This document shows, piece after piece, positions 49,001 to 59,959 of a DNA stretch of 64,000 nt. Under the pieces are notes generated by a model, which made no database searches, was not told the DNA's origin, and worked only from the letters and a program-made list of their open reading frames with translations. Position numbers and translations under genes: made by a program. The stretch's first letter is position 1; the number at the start of each line of letters is the position of its first letter. The stretch comes from Isoetes taiwanensis (taxonomy: Eukaryota; Streptophyta; Lycopodiopsida; Isoetales; Isoetaceae): assembly GCA_021234155.1 (NCBI GenBank), contig JAJEKV010000008.1, positions 21,390,459-21,454,458 on the forward strand. Direction: 5' to 3'.

Positions 49001-50576
49001 CACATTACGCTCTAACAATTTCTTGAACAACAAATGAAGTAAAGTAATCTTTGCTCTTTACATCTTCAAGCCCGAGGAAAGAGCATTGAGGTTGAATTCT
49101 TTAGCACCACCAAAAGGTACCGCGTTCATCCTGTTACCGGTTTGATTGCTTGTAATAGTTTCTTGAAGATCGGTACCTCTTAATTCAATACATGCCACTG
49201 TATAGAGCCACGGCGTCATGTTTTATTGACTTTATAGTACATGTTTAGAAACAAATCTCACAACTAACCTTGATTATGGCCAAAAGGGTGCTTAATTTGG
49301 TGTATTTCCTCACTAAAGAAGCTCGGTCGCTGGGTGGTAGCAAGCAACTCCACCATGGCCCCTCTGTCTGTCTGGTGTTGAAATGTTGGTAACCCGTGAT
49401 CGGTGGGCGTGCCCGGCGTACTCCCATGTCTCCATGAGAAGATGAGATCCATGTCGGCTGCCGAGTTGGGGGCTGTCCTCCTTAACCAAAGCCTCGTGAT
49501 TCCATGAGACCACGGGAGGCACAATTCCTATTTGTCGGCCGGCTGATGTTATCGCGCTGACTGGTCCTTGAGGGGAGGGCAGAGCCCAGTGAGTGAAGTA
49601 GATGGAAGCGGGCTGACATGTAGGTGAGCGTGGGTCGTGAGGGGCGAGATGGGCGAGGGAGAAGAGTACGTAGTAGGAGAAGCGGAAAAGCGGGGGCCCG
49701 CGTTAATTGCGATTGAGAACAGGGTGCAGCGATAGCGGTACAGCGAGAAAATGTGCATCACATACTGAACCAATCCTATGGCACCCCGCGGTGGCGGATG
49801 CCTCTGACCGACAAGCTCTGTCGCGTGCCTCTGTTGTCGGGTGTGAGGTCGGAGTCCGCGTCTGAGGGGCGTCCCCTTGACATCTTGCCACAGCAATATG
49901 GCATCGAAAGCACCTCGCATCCATGGCAGCGAATATGACAATCGCGGTTCTGACCGGGCCTTTGAGCCCCATGGCGGGTGTCTTTCGGGGAAATGTGAAG
50001 GCAGCCCGGGGAATGTCATCCGGTCGAGAATGTGTGTTGGGATGTTGTAGTGAGACTCTCCCCTCCTCTTGGCATGCAGGACTGCAGTTATTGGCCTCGT
50101 CTAGCGCTCTTGGGATTACGCGACTGCTTAGCGGGTCAAAAAGGTGGGGCGAGGGCGGGGCTGTCTTTGGGAGTGGTGGTGGTGGGATGTGGGGTGGCGA
50201 ATCAAGGGGCAGCGGTCGTGGTGGCCGAACTGTATTTCAAATTTCAAAATGGTAAGCCCTATCATGGCCCGCGATTGAAGCGGCGCCCTAGAGGCTCCAA
50301 CATATGATGCAGGGTATAGGATGGGCCGAGATCAGGTGACCGAGTAGTCCAGGTTGCACCTTGTTTGAAGTCGATATTCACAGAAAACCTTAAGTGTATT
50401 TCATATTTCAAATCATAGCCTCCAATCATAGATGACTATAAATTGAAGCGAGAGGTGCCCCAACATCGATCTGGGTCTTAGGATCAGCCAGATCAAAACA
50501 GTGTGGTAGTCTAGGGTGCATCGTTTTAGAATATGTAGCAAAATAATAGCGGGGGTTCAGGGGATTTGATATGGAT
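46072..50576. repeat. Array unit 6 (4505 bp)
   Basis: Complete unit with all landmarks. Its formin fragment is at 48,621-49,322 and its GC-rich block at about 49,330-50,240. Confidence 0.88.
48621..49322 (-). pseudogene. Formin FH2-domain fragment, unit 6
   Basis: Same FH2 exon order as the other units. On the - strand a helix-like run reads LAAINKLNIYF adjoining the AT-rich part, equivalent to the helix before the conserved YFHG motif of plant formins. Disrupted by indels. Confidence 0.75.
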
Positions 50577-53500
50577 GTAAACTAAATTCGAAACCATGAA
50601 TATATATCCTAAAACAATTAGATAGGTTATTTATAAAACAAAATACCGATTCAAGATAAAAATAATTACATTATAGCTCCACTTTGGGTACATTGGATTT
50701 AAAAGTAGTCCTATTAGGACATTGTTATTTTAATTGAGATTGACTCTAGTATTTTATGTTCAAATCTTAGGCAAAGCCATTATAGAGGAGTTCGATATTC
50801 CACAGAAAACCACCCAGTAATCGTGTTCATATTTCAAAATCATAGAAACCTCCAATCACGAATGACTATAAGTGAAGCGGTACTTGAGGCTAACATCGTC
50901 TGGGTCTTAGGATCGTGAATCAGCAATGAGTATTCTAGGTACTGTTTAGAATATGTAGGATATTGATTCATGACTAATTGCATATTAGGCTGATTAACAA
51001 ACTTGACCCGAGCAAAACTATTTGCAATCTGTTTGTGAAGAAGATAAAAAGTCGTCGATTTCTTTAACTTGCTATTAGGAACCCGTTGACAATTCTAAAA
51101 TACAAAATGGTTAGAGATAGGTTGAGAATATCAAGGAGAATCTTCAAATGGTGAAGGCAGCTAATAACAATGACAAAGTAGTTGCTAAGGGTCCTATTTT
51201 GTCAATGATAGTATGGCAAAAATATAAAGTTAGGCGGAAAATGACTAAGGTGATGGCCTATGATTCTTGAAACACTTGTTCACTTTCGTAGAAGAGCCCT
51301 CAAGACATCAAAGAAGCCAAAGCAGACTACTATTTAGAAACTAGAGCCTGTCGAAAGTCAATCAATATCATTTGTAACCGTATGTGAGTTTGAATCTCAA
51401 AAATATGCCCTAGTTTAGTCACCATAAAGAGTCTCTATTTGGTGGAATAGATGGGTCATTTGAGACCTCTCAAAATAATTGCATATCCTAAGTAATTGTT
51501 TGGTGCCGTCTTGAATACATCAAGTCTTATGCCTTTCGGATATTTTGAATGTTGCAAAAGTATTACAACTTTATATTAAGATTTATAGAAATTATTTTAA
51601 AACTATTTGAGCCCTCGATAGGAATGAAGAAAGATATGGGCCCGATTACTTTCGAATAAAAATTATGGTATGGCCAGGATCTCAGAGAGCTATTATGTTG
51701 TTTCGATTATAAGGGTTAAAAGTTCCTTTGAAAAGATTATACGTAACCTACATTATATTTTGTACTAGTATATATAAGACTTTCAATAAAAAGAAAAAAA
51801 AGAAAAAACGATAAAGGCATACCCGAAGGCTTTAAAGGTCAAATTAGCTAAAGGCTTGCTTGGTTTAGGCTGCACATGTAAATAAAAATATGTCTTCAAG
51901 CATTGAGCTGTAATTATAGGTATAATATGCGATGGGATTTATATTTTACAAAGAAGAAGTGTTATTTGGCCATTGCTATTTGGCATTGCTATATGCAACG
52001 AACATTTCTACGGTACTATGTTTGTGTAGTTGGTTGCTATTAGCACCAATCGTTAGTCACCCATTGCCACAGCAAATTTGGATTTAAATGCGTACAAATG
52101 GTACTTAACAATATTTATAAATGTTGTATAGTTAGGTCTATAAATGGAGTAATGAACTTCAAAATGGCCGAATCTTTGGCCATATGATCTAGTAGCATTT
52201 AGCACTTCAGTTGCAAAGATGCTGTAAGCAGCGTAAGTAATGCTAATCTATATATGTGATAACTTTGGCACCTCACTACTAGCATAGCATAAATTAAAAC
52301 TTAAATAGTAATTGCTAAAGATAGTTTTCTTCTACGAGGAGTTCTATAGTGTGTAATAGGCCTAAACAATGTTAAAAATTGAATGTGCCTTAAAGTGAAC
52401 AATATCAAAGAAAAGATATTGCTTTAAAATGGTAATACGATAGTGATCATTGATATTAAATATCTAGAAATGCTAGAAAATTTGACTTTCGAGTGCTTTG
52501 TGCCTTACTCTTGATGCAATATCTAGTAAGTTAACATTAGCATCTTTTGAAAGAAATTACTAAGTCAAGATATAAAGATATGTTGCTATTGTCCGGGAAT
52601 GGGGTTCATATACATTCATCTTCATACTTATTTAAACAAAAGGACAATATGCTCCAATATCTAACCATCACTAAAGCATGACATTTGAATTAAATGCAAA
52701 ATTTAAGTGACATAGATGCCACTGCATTTCAAGTCATCATGTGGTGACTAAATATTACACTGACTTCCTAACTCCAAAAATAGACGCAAATACGTATGAT
52801 GAATTCTATTTTACAATATAAAAACAAGCCCACAAATTATTGAATCTTTTCCTTGAAATATGGTACAATGGGTAGATGCAACTTGCGGTTATCAATACTA
52901 GAGAACCCGGCAAGCGTGACACCTAAGTACAATTAGCTCGGGCGTCTATATTGGTAATAAAGAGTAGCACTTTGCAGGATCAAATTTATTTTGATGAATG
53001 CAATGTCAAGTCTTTAAAAATCTTTATATAGCTTCTCAAGCGGGGACAAGGGAGTGTAAGCAGTCCCAAGATTTGGAAATCCCACAGAACCTTGCCATTG
53101 AAATAGATATTGAGTTTGTTAATGGGCGCCAAAGCGGTTTCATATCACCTCAAGCGTTCAACATTTTTCTTCCTCCTCTCTACAAATGCATCATGGACTC
53201 GTAAAATGTCTTCATAGCAGAAGAAGCGGACTTTGCTTTTTGAATGGAATGTGCTTTTGCATCCTCATAAGCTTTTTAAAGCCAGCGAGAAGTTGAATCG
53301 GATGATTTTAGTGCATCCATGATCAAACTTTCTTTGCCTTGAACTCTTTCGGGCTGCAAGTCATATCAGGATATCACTAGCACCAAGGTGCTTGACTCAT
53401 CAGCACACTTCTCGTGGCCTTTCGGCGGAAGCTTGGCTGCACGCAGCTTACCTACATGTACACATTACTTGCTCTAACAATTTCTTGAACAACAAAATGA

Positions 53501-55106
53501 AGTAAAGTAATCTTTGCTCTTTACATCTTCAAGCGGAAAGAGCATTGGGTTGAATTCTTTAGCACCACCACAAGGTATCCATGTTCATCCTGTTACGGTT
53601 TTGATTGCTTGCTTAATAGTTTCTTGAAAGATCAGTACGCCTCTTAATTCAATACATGCCACACAGCGAAACACAGTGATAATGTTTATTCAGCTTTATA
53701 TTACATGTTAGAAACAAATCTCACAACTAACCTTGATTATGGCCAAAAGAATTCTTAATTTGTATTTCCTCACTAAAGAAGCTCGGTCTTGCGGGTAGTA
53801 GCAAACAACCCACCATGGCCCCTGTCTGTCTGATTATTGAAAGCCAGAAATGTTAGTGGCCAAGCCAGTCCGGGTAGGCTGTTGCCCAGCGGCATGCTCC
53901 CATGTCTCCATGAGAAAGATGAGAGATCCATATCGTGGCTGCCACGCGAGGTTAGGTATCCCCTTACGCGCCAAGGAAGCCTCGGCCGATTCCAGCCTTA
54001 GGACCACCCGGGCACAATTCCTATTTGTCGGCCCGGCGGTGGTATCGCAGCGACTGGTCAGCGGGGAGGAGCGGGGAAGCGTGAAAGTAGATGGAAGCGA
54101 GGCGTATGTGGGTGAGGCGTCGCGTCGTGAGGGCTTGAGGAGTAGGGCGAGGCATGGTAGGAGAAAGCGAAGCGGTGATTGTTTGCCATTGAAATTGCCG
54201 AGGTTTCTGCAGCGATGGCAATTTGGCGGAAAATGCCATCACATACAGACAATCTGCGGCACCCTTGATGGCGGATGCCTCGACCTGACAAGCTCACGAT
54301 ACCGTGCCTCATTGTGCGAGTGTGAGGTCCCGGTCCCGCGTCACGAGGGCGTCCCCGCCGGCATCTTGCCACAGCGCAATATATGGCATCAACGCAGCGC
54401 ATCATAGCCTTGAGATATGACAATCTTGATTCTGACGATGGCCCGAGCCCATGGCGAGTACTCGGGAAATGTGAAGCGGCCCGAGGGAATGTCATCCGTC
54501 GAGAATGTTAGGATGTTGTGGTGAACTCTCCCCTCCTCTTACGGCATGCCGGGACCTACCGGGTTGTAGCCTCTCCGTCTAGCAGCTCTTGGGTTCTGCG
54601 ACTGCAATGCCAGGTCAAAAAGGTGGGGCTGGGAGCACATCTTTGGGAGTGGTGGTGGAATTTTGGGATGGCATTAAGAATTGCCTTGAATGTGGGCAGC
54701 GGTCGTGGTGAACTGTATTTCAAATTTCAAATCTCGTGAAGCCCCTATCATAATGGCCACGGGAATTGAAGCGAAAAGAAGCCTAGAGGCTCCAACATAT
54801 GATGCAGGTATAGGATGGGCTGAGAGATCAGATGGCCAGGAGTAGTCGAGTTGCACCTTGTTTTAAATTCGATATTCCACAGCAGAAAACCTTAGAGCAA
54901 AATTGTATTTCATATTTCAAAATCATTAGGCCTCCAATCATAGATGGTATTTATAAATTGAAGCGAGAGGTGCCCAAAGGCCCCAACATCACGATGCAGG
55001 TCTTAGGATCGGCCTTGAATCGAAACGAATGTGGTAGTCTAGGGTGCATCTCGTTTAGAATATCAACAACAAAATAACGGGGGTTCGAGGGGGATTTGAT
55101 ATGGAT
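50577..55106. repeat. Array unit 7 (4530 bp)
   Basis: Complete unit with all landmarks. Its formin fragment is at 53,091-53,782 and its GC-rich block at about 53,790-54,720. Confidence 0.88.
53091..53782 (-). pseudogene. Formin FH2-domain fragment, unit 7
   Basis: Same FH2 pieces, with words corresponding to KLLQAIK, GTFCGGA/AKEFN and LLHFVVQEIV in shifted frames. The left edge adjoins the CACAGAACCTTGCCATTG landmark shared by all units. Confidence 0.75.
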
Positions 55107-56740
55107 GTAAACTAACAATTCACGAAACATGAATATATATCCCTAAAACAATTGAATGGGTTGTTATAAAACAAAATATAGATTCAAGATAAAAATAATC
55201 ACATTAGCAGCTCCTTTGGGTACATTGGTTAAAGTAGTCCTATTAGGACATTGTTATTTTAGTAGAGATTAGGGCTCTCGTATTTTATATTCTAAAATCT
55301 TAGGCAAAAGCCGTATAAAGTTCGATATTCCTGAAAATACGAGCGAGAAATCATTTCATGTTTTCAAAATCATATGCCTAATCCTGAATAATGACCAATA
55401 AAGCAAAGAAAGTCTGAAAGAGCTAACTTTCTCACAATCTGGAGTCTTAGGATCAGCGAATCAAATGTGGTATTACAAAGGTGCACAACACTGTTTAGAA
55501 TATGTAGGATATTGATTCATCAGCTAGTACATATTAAAGCCCGAGACTAACAAACTTAATGAGAACAAAAGGAAACTATTTACCATCATTTGTGAGAGAG
55601 AAAGATAAAAAGTCGTCGATTTCTTCTTACTGATAGGAAGCAGTTAAACAATTCTAAAATACAAAATGGTTGAGATAGGTTGAGAATATCAAGGAGAAGA
55701 TCTTCAAATAGTGAAGTGACTAATAACAATGACAAAGTAGTTGCTAAGGGTCTATTTTGTCAATGATAGTATAAGCAAAATATAGAGTTGAAGCGGCGAA
55801 GGCAGCTAAAAGGTGATGGCCTATGATTCTTGAAACACTTGTTCACTCGTGAAAGAGCCCTCAAGACATCAAAGAAGCCAAGCGAACTACTGTTAAAACT
55901 AGAGCACATCCAAAGTCAATCAATATCATTTGGCTTACATTATCACAGTTTGAATCTCAAAATATGCCCCCCTAGTTTAGTCACCATAAGAGTCTCTATT
56001 TGGTGGAATAGATAGATTCAGTGAGACCTCTCAAAAGTAATTGCATATCCTAAGTAATTGTGTGGTGCCACGTCTTTTTTGAATACATCAAGTCTTATAC
56101 CTCAGATATTTTTTTGAGCGTTGCAAAAAGTATTACAACTTTATATTAAAAGGTTATAAAATTATTTTAAAACTATTTGAGCCCTCGATCGGGGCGAAGA
56201 AAGATATGGAATGATTACTTTCGAGGAATAAAAAGAATTATGGTATGGCCTTGAATCTTAGAGGCTATTATGTTGTTTCGATTATAAGGGTTAAAAGTTT
56301 CTTTGAAAAAGTTTATATTTTACAAGAAGGAAGTGTTATTTGGCCATTGCTATTTGGCTGTAATACGAACATTTCTCACGGTACTATGTTTGTGTAGTTG
56401 GATTTTGCTAATGCCTGTCGTTAGTCACCCATTGCAAATTTGGATTTACGATAGTTCAAATGGTGCTTAACAATATTTATAAATGTTGTATAGTTGGGTC
56501 TATAAATGGGTAATGAACTTCAAAATGGCTGAGATCTTTGGCCATATGATCTAGTGGCATTTAGCACTTCAGATTGCAAAAGATGCTAGCAAACAGCAGC
56601 CAAGTAATGCTAATCTATATATGTGATAACTGGCACCTCACGCTGTAGCGCCAAATTAAAACTTAAATAGTAATTGCTAAAGATAGTTTTCTTCTCTGAG
56701 GGTTACATAGTGTGTAATAAGGGCCTAAACGTGTTAAAGA

Positions 56741-56925
56741 ATGTCGTCGATTCGCGAATGCAGCATTCTGCTCAAGGCGAGCATGCATGCATTGCATGCA
56801 TAGCATGCATGCATCGCATGCGTTTTTAGTCGTTCATCCCGGGTTGGGCATTTGCTACTTATTGCGAGTTCTTCATCGGCGTTTCATGGTAGCTTCCTCT
56901 TCTCGGTACCTTATTCTCTTTGATT
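56741..56925. repeat. Direct repeat 1 in the insertion, with (GCAT)n palindromes
   Basis: Begins ATGTCGTCGATTCG, contains the alternating GCATGCATGCATTGCATGC stretch (56,780-56,822), and ends TTATTCTCTTTGA. Nearly the same sequence returns 357 bases later (57,098-57,279), diverging by small indels. Confidence 0.75.
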
Positions 56926-57097
56926 TGTTTCGAGGCGGGGGAGGGCTTCTTCACTGGTTTAATGGTGGCGTTGCTTTCTGCTGCCCTTTCCGGCCTTTAG
57001 CCTTCATCCTGTGACCTTGCGTCCTGCGATCCTAGTTTGTTAAGGGAAGTCCTTTGGTGATGAGGCTTTGTTGGTGTCATGCGGTAGCGGTGCAATA

Positions 57098-57279
57098 ATG
57101 TCGTCGATTCGGCGTATGTCGGCATTCTTCTCAAAGGCGAGCATGCATGCATTGCATGCATCATGCATGCATGTCGCGTTTAGATGGATTCATCGGGTTG
57201 GGCATTTGCTGCTTATTGCGAGTTCTTCGCCGGCGTTTCGCCAGTAGCTTCCTCTTCAGTGATGCCTTATTCTCTTTGA
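57098..57279. repeat. Direct repeat 2 in the insertion
   Basis: Second copy of the ATGTCGTCGATTCG to TTATTCTCTTTGA segment, with GCATGCATGCATTGCATGC at 57,140-57,158. The two copies could be an internal tandem duplication or short terminal repeats of a smaller element. Confidence 0.75.
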
Positions 57280-57507
57280 ACCCACCCTCCCCTTCTTTGT
57301 TTATTATATTTTGTACAAGTTACGTTTATCATGTTTTCCATCCAGGTGGGTGATACTTTTTCCTGCTTGGGTGATACTATTCTTTGGTATGTTTCGTTTG
57401 TTGTTGGTGATGTGCGAATACCGAGGGTTGGCGCCATCCATTTGACTTCTCCATGCAGCGGGTTTTGGGGCGATTCTATGCCTTCACGTTTGTCTAAGCC
57501 CCTTGCG

Positions 57508-57573
57508 AAGGCTTATCACTAGGAGTTTTCCTCGAAAACCGAAAGTGAGGTTTTAATCCTGAGTGATAAGCTT
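57508..57573. terminator. Strong stem-loop
   Basis: AAGGCTTATCACTAGGA pairs with TCCTGAGTGATAAGCTT (one or two mismatches). The loop itself contains AAAACC and GGTTTT that can pair. In a transposon it could be a hairpin near an element end; in a transcript it could be a 3' stem. Type is tentative. Confidence 0.45.
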
Positions 57574-58734
57574 TGGCGGTACATCAACCACTCATCTATT
57601 AGCATTGTATTTGTTTTGGGAGTCCCAGATGATATAATTGGATTTTCCCTTTATTTTTAAAATTGGGTAGTTACGCGTAATGCGGTATCCACTTGTCCAC
57701 CATTATGAAAATCTCTTTGAGATGAATAGAAGCCTATCTATGATTAGAACTTGGGACGCAGGTTGGGCTTTTAGGGTTTGTGGTGGGCTGCGGTTGCTCG
57801 GCTGGCTGGGTTTGGTTATATTCTTTACGAAGGATTCTATAGTTGTGACAAATAGTTTGCTTCAAAAGCATGCTTGAATTGAGACCATAAGTGTCGAGGT
57901 TGCATGTCTGTCTCCTTCCACCTTACCAAACTGCGCTTGATCATCAAAGATGCGTGTCCGGCTTTGGCTTATTTGGTTTCATGCAGTGTGATGCAAAGAG
58001 TGAATGTGCCTTAAAGTGAACAATGTCAAAGAAAGAATGTGCTTTAAAATGGTATCTGATGAGTGATCATTGATATTAAATATCTAGAAATGCTAGAAAG
58101 GTGACTTTGGTGCTTTGTACTTATACTCTTAGATGCGAAAAATATCGAAGTAAGTTAACATTAGCATCTTTAGAAATTACTAAGTCAAAGATATAAAGAT
58201 ATGTTGCTATTGTCCAAGATAGGGTTCATATACATTCATCTTCATATAATTTAAACAAAGGACAATATGCTCAATATCAACCATCACTAAAAAGCATGAC
58301 ATTTTAGTTAAATGTCTAAAATTTAGGGCAGCATAGATGCACATACACCCCGCATTCAAATCATACTTGTGACGACTAAATATTACACCTTCTAACTCAA
58401 AATAGACCATGAATCGTAGCAGTGAATTCTATTTACAATATAAAAACAATGGCCTGGTGGTGGTAGATACTTTTCCTTGAAATATGGTACAATGGGTGGG
58501 TACAACTTGCAGGTTATCAATGCTAGAACCGACAGCGTGGCGGCCTCATTACAATTAGCTTCGGGGCGTCTATATTGGTAATGGAAGTAACCGCTGCCGA
58601 GGATCAAATTTATTTCCACGATGAATGCAATGTCAGATCTTTAAAAATCTTTATATAGCTTCTCAGCCCGAGGGACAAAGGAATTCGCAGTCCCAAAGAT
58701 TTAGAAATCCACGGAACAACGCCGTGAAAACAAT

Positions 58735-59045
58735 TTCTTGAACAACAAAAATGAAGTAAAGTAATCTTTGCTCTTTACATCTTCAAGCAGGAAGAGCATT
58801 GAGGTTGAATTCTTTAGCACCACCACAAAAGGTACCCATGTTCATCCACGGTTACCAATTTTGATTGCTTGTAATAGTTTCTTGAAAGATAATTTGCCTC
58901 TTAATTCAATGCATACCACAGTATAGAAGCCGGCAAATGCATGTTTATTGACTTTATATTACATGTTTGAAACAAATCTAGCTAACCTTGATTATGGCCA
59001 AAATTCTTAATTTGGTGTATTTCCTCATTAAAAAGAAGCTGGAAT
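58735..59045 (-). pseudogene. Formin FH2-domain fragment, unit 8 (truncated)
   Basis: Only the central exon and the following piece remain; the coiled-coil-like exon is deleted at about 58,735 (GCCGTGAAAACAATTTC junction). The - strand reads ELRGKLSFKKLLQAIKIGNR, then after two extra bases MNMGTFCGGAKEFN, then shifted LLHF/FVVQEIV. This copy shows most clearly that the family is a GNRMN-type formin. Confidence 0.8.
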
Positions 59046-59053
59046 GCTGCGGG

Positions 59054-59500
59054 TCTCTGTCGCGGCGGATGGAATTTCGGACTAGAAGTAAGGCTATCAC
59101 GCTTGCCAACTTCATGGAGTCCTTCCTTTGCTTAGCACATAAGCTTCCTCTCCCTCTTCTTCACATTGGAGCCATTTTGGCTAGTGCTTCTGAGGCTTCA
59201 CTATTAAGGCCACCAAGCAGCAGTTAATTCCTTCTCATAAAAGATCGATGCGAGCAGCGAACCTTGATCCTAGGTTAGCAATGTAGGAGGTCGCGTATAT
59301 CTAAAATCATGCGGGTTTTAGCGAGGCAAATAAGAATGCTCGAATCCTTGCGGCTATGGGGATGCAGTTAGTAAGAAGGAAGCCTTGTACGTACGCGATC
59401 TACCCAAAACTACCAGAATGCGTATCATGAGGCCCTGCTGCAAAGGGAGAACTTGCTCTAAAACAAGAAATTATGGATATGAAGCTCTTCCAGCGCCCCT
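59054..59500. other. Unassigned sequence right of the array
   Basis: No gene recognised. The array stops abruptly at GGAATGCTGCGGG and is followed by unrelated sequence. A short + frame (ending about 59,227) continues across the junction and is not meaningful. Confidence 0.4.
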
Positions 59501-59540
59501 TTCATGATAGGTCTCCTAAGACTTTTGGATAGACTCTCGG

Positions 59541-59911
59541 ATCAATGGACATGAACTTGCAAATGTCTCTAATATGTGATCAAATTTTTTTGTAATAAAA
59601 TTCTTCAAACAAATCCTCAATTTAAGAAGTGCTTTCTAAAATTAGGAATTTACTTGAAGATTTTTATTCTAAAATTAGGAATTTACTTCAAGATTTTGAT
59701 CTGCTTTGCAAAACATCTTGGATTTCCATCCGGACTTGCTAGTACTAGTCCTAGAATACAATAATCATGCTGGTCTTGATACCACCTTTTATATCAAAAT
59801 CTTGAGAATTCCTAATTTTAGAAGGCCTCTAAATTGAGGAACTTGCTTGAAAATTTATTTATAAAAATTTGACTACATATTAGGGGCTGTTGCAAGTTCA
59901 TGTCCATTGAT
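59541..59911. mobile_element. Fold-back (MITE-like) element with ~125-base inverted arms
   Basis: Left arm ATCAATGGACATGAACTTGCA to about 59,667 is the inverse of the right arm ending TGCAAGTTCATGTCCATTGAT at 59,911. Matching continues through CTAATATGT, CAAATTTTT, CCTCAATTTA and TTCTAAAATTAGGAATT. Pairing weakly extends into the flanks (about 59,505 and 59,960). The segment TTCTAAAATTAGGAATTTAC is duplicated directly (59,636 and 59,669). No coding capacity and no obvious target duplication were read. Confidence 0.8.
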
Positions 59912-59959
59912 CTGGAGAATTATCCTAAAAACATCCCTTGGGGATGGCCTAGGAGAGAG

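Larger units (their letters stand above)
56741..58000. mobile_element. 1.25 kb insertion in array unit 8
   Basis: All other units read continuously from CTAAACAATGTTAAAAG into AATTGAATGTGCCTTAAAG. Here ~1.25 kb intervenes. The flanks AAAGAATG (56,737-56,744) and AAAGAGTG (57,995-58,002) may be a degenerate 8-base target duplication. Inside are two ~180-base direct repeats (from about 56,741 and 57,098, both starting ATGTCGTCGATTCG), each with a GCATGC-rich stretch, then a hairpin and a 65-codon frame of no known family. An 8-base duplication would fit a hAT- or Mutator-like element, but I see no matching terminal inverted repeats, so the class is unknown. Confidence 0.6.
22280..59053. repeat. 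Macrosatellite-like tandem array, eight ~4.5 kb units
   Basis: The landmark GATATGGATGTAAACTAACA occurs at 23,027, 28,216, 32,352, 36,949, 41,550 (altered), 46,072, 50,577 and 55,107, all in the same orientation. Every interval repeats the same order: sub-repeats ending TTTAGAATATGTAGGATATTG; a ~2.3 kb AT-rich part with landmarks such as GGTTGAGAATATCAAGGA and TACTAGTATATATAAGACC; a - strand formin FH2 fragment; and a GC-rich block ending GGTGGCGAACTGTATTTCAA. Units are head to tail with no spacer. The right end is truncated inside the formin fragment at about 59,053. No transposase, LTR or ribosomal sequence was found in the unit. Confidence 0.92.
55107..59053. repeat. Array unit 8 (terminal, deleted, interrupted and truncated)
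   Basis: Lacks ~200 bases around 56,310 (the TACTAGTATATATAAGACC segment is gone; CTTTGAAAAAG joins directly to TTTATATTTTAC). It is interrupted by a 1.25 kb insertion (56,741-58,000). It lacks most of the left formin exons and ends at about 59,053 inside the formin region, before any GC-rich block. Confidence 0.85.

Noticed and set aside
22280-59053. rDNA intergenic spacer or CRISPR-like interpretation of the array
   Set aside because: No rRNA sequence is present, the period is 4.5 kb, and the unit contains intron-bearing formin pieces; CRISPR repeats are tens of bases.
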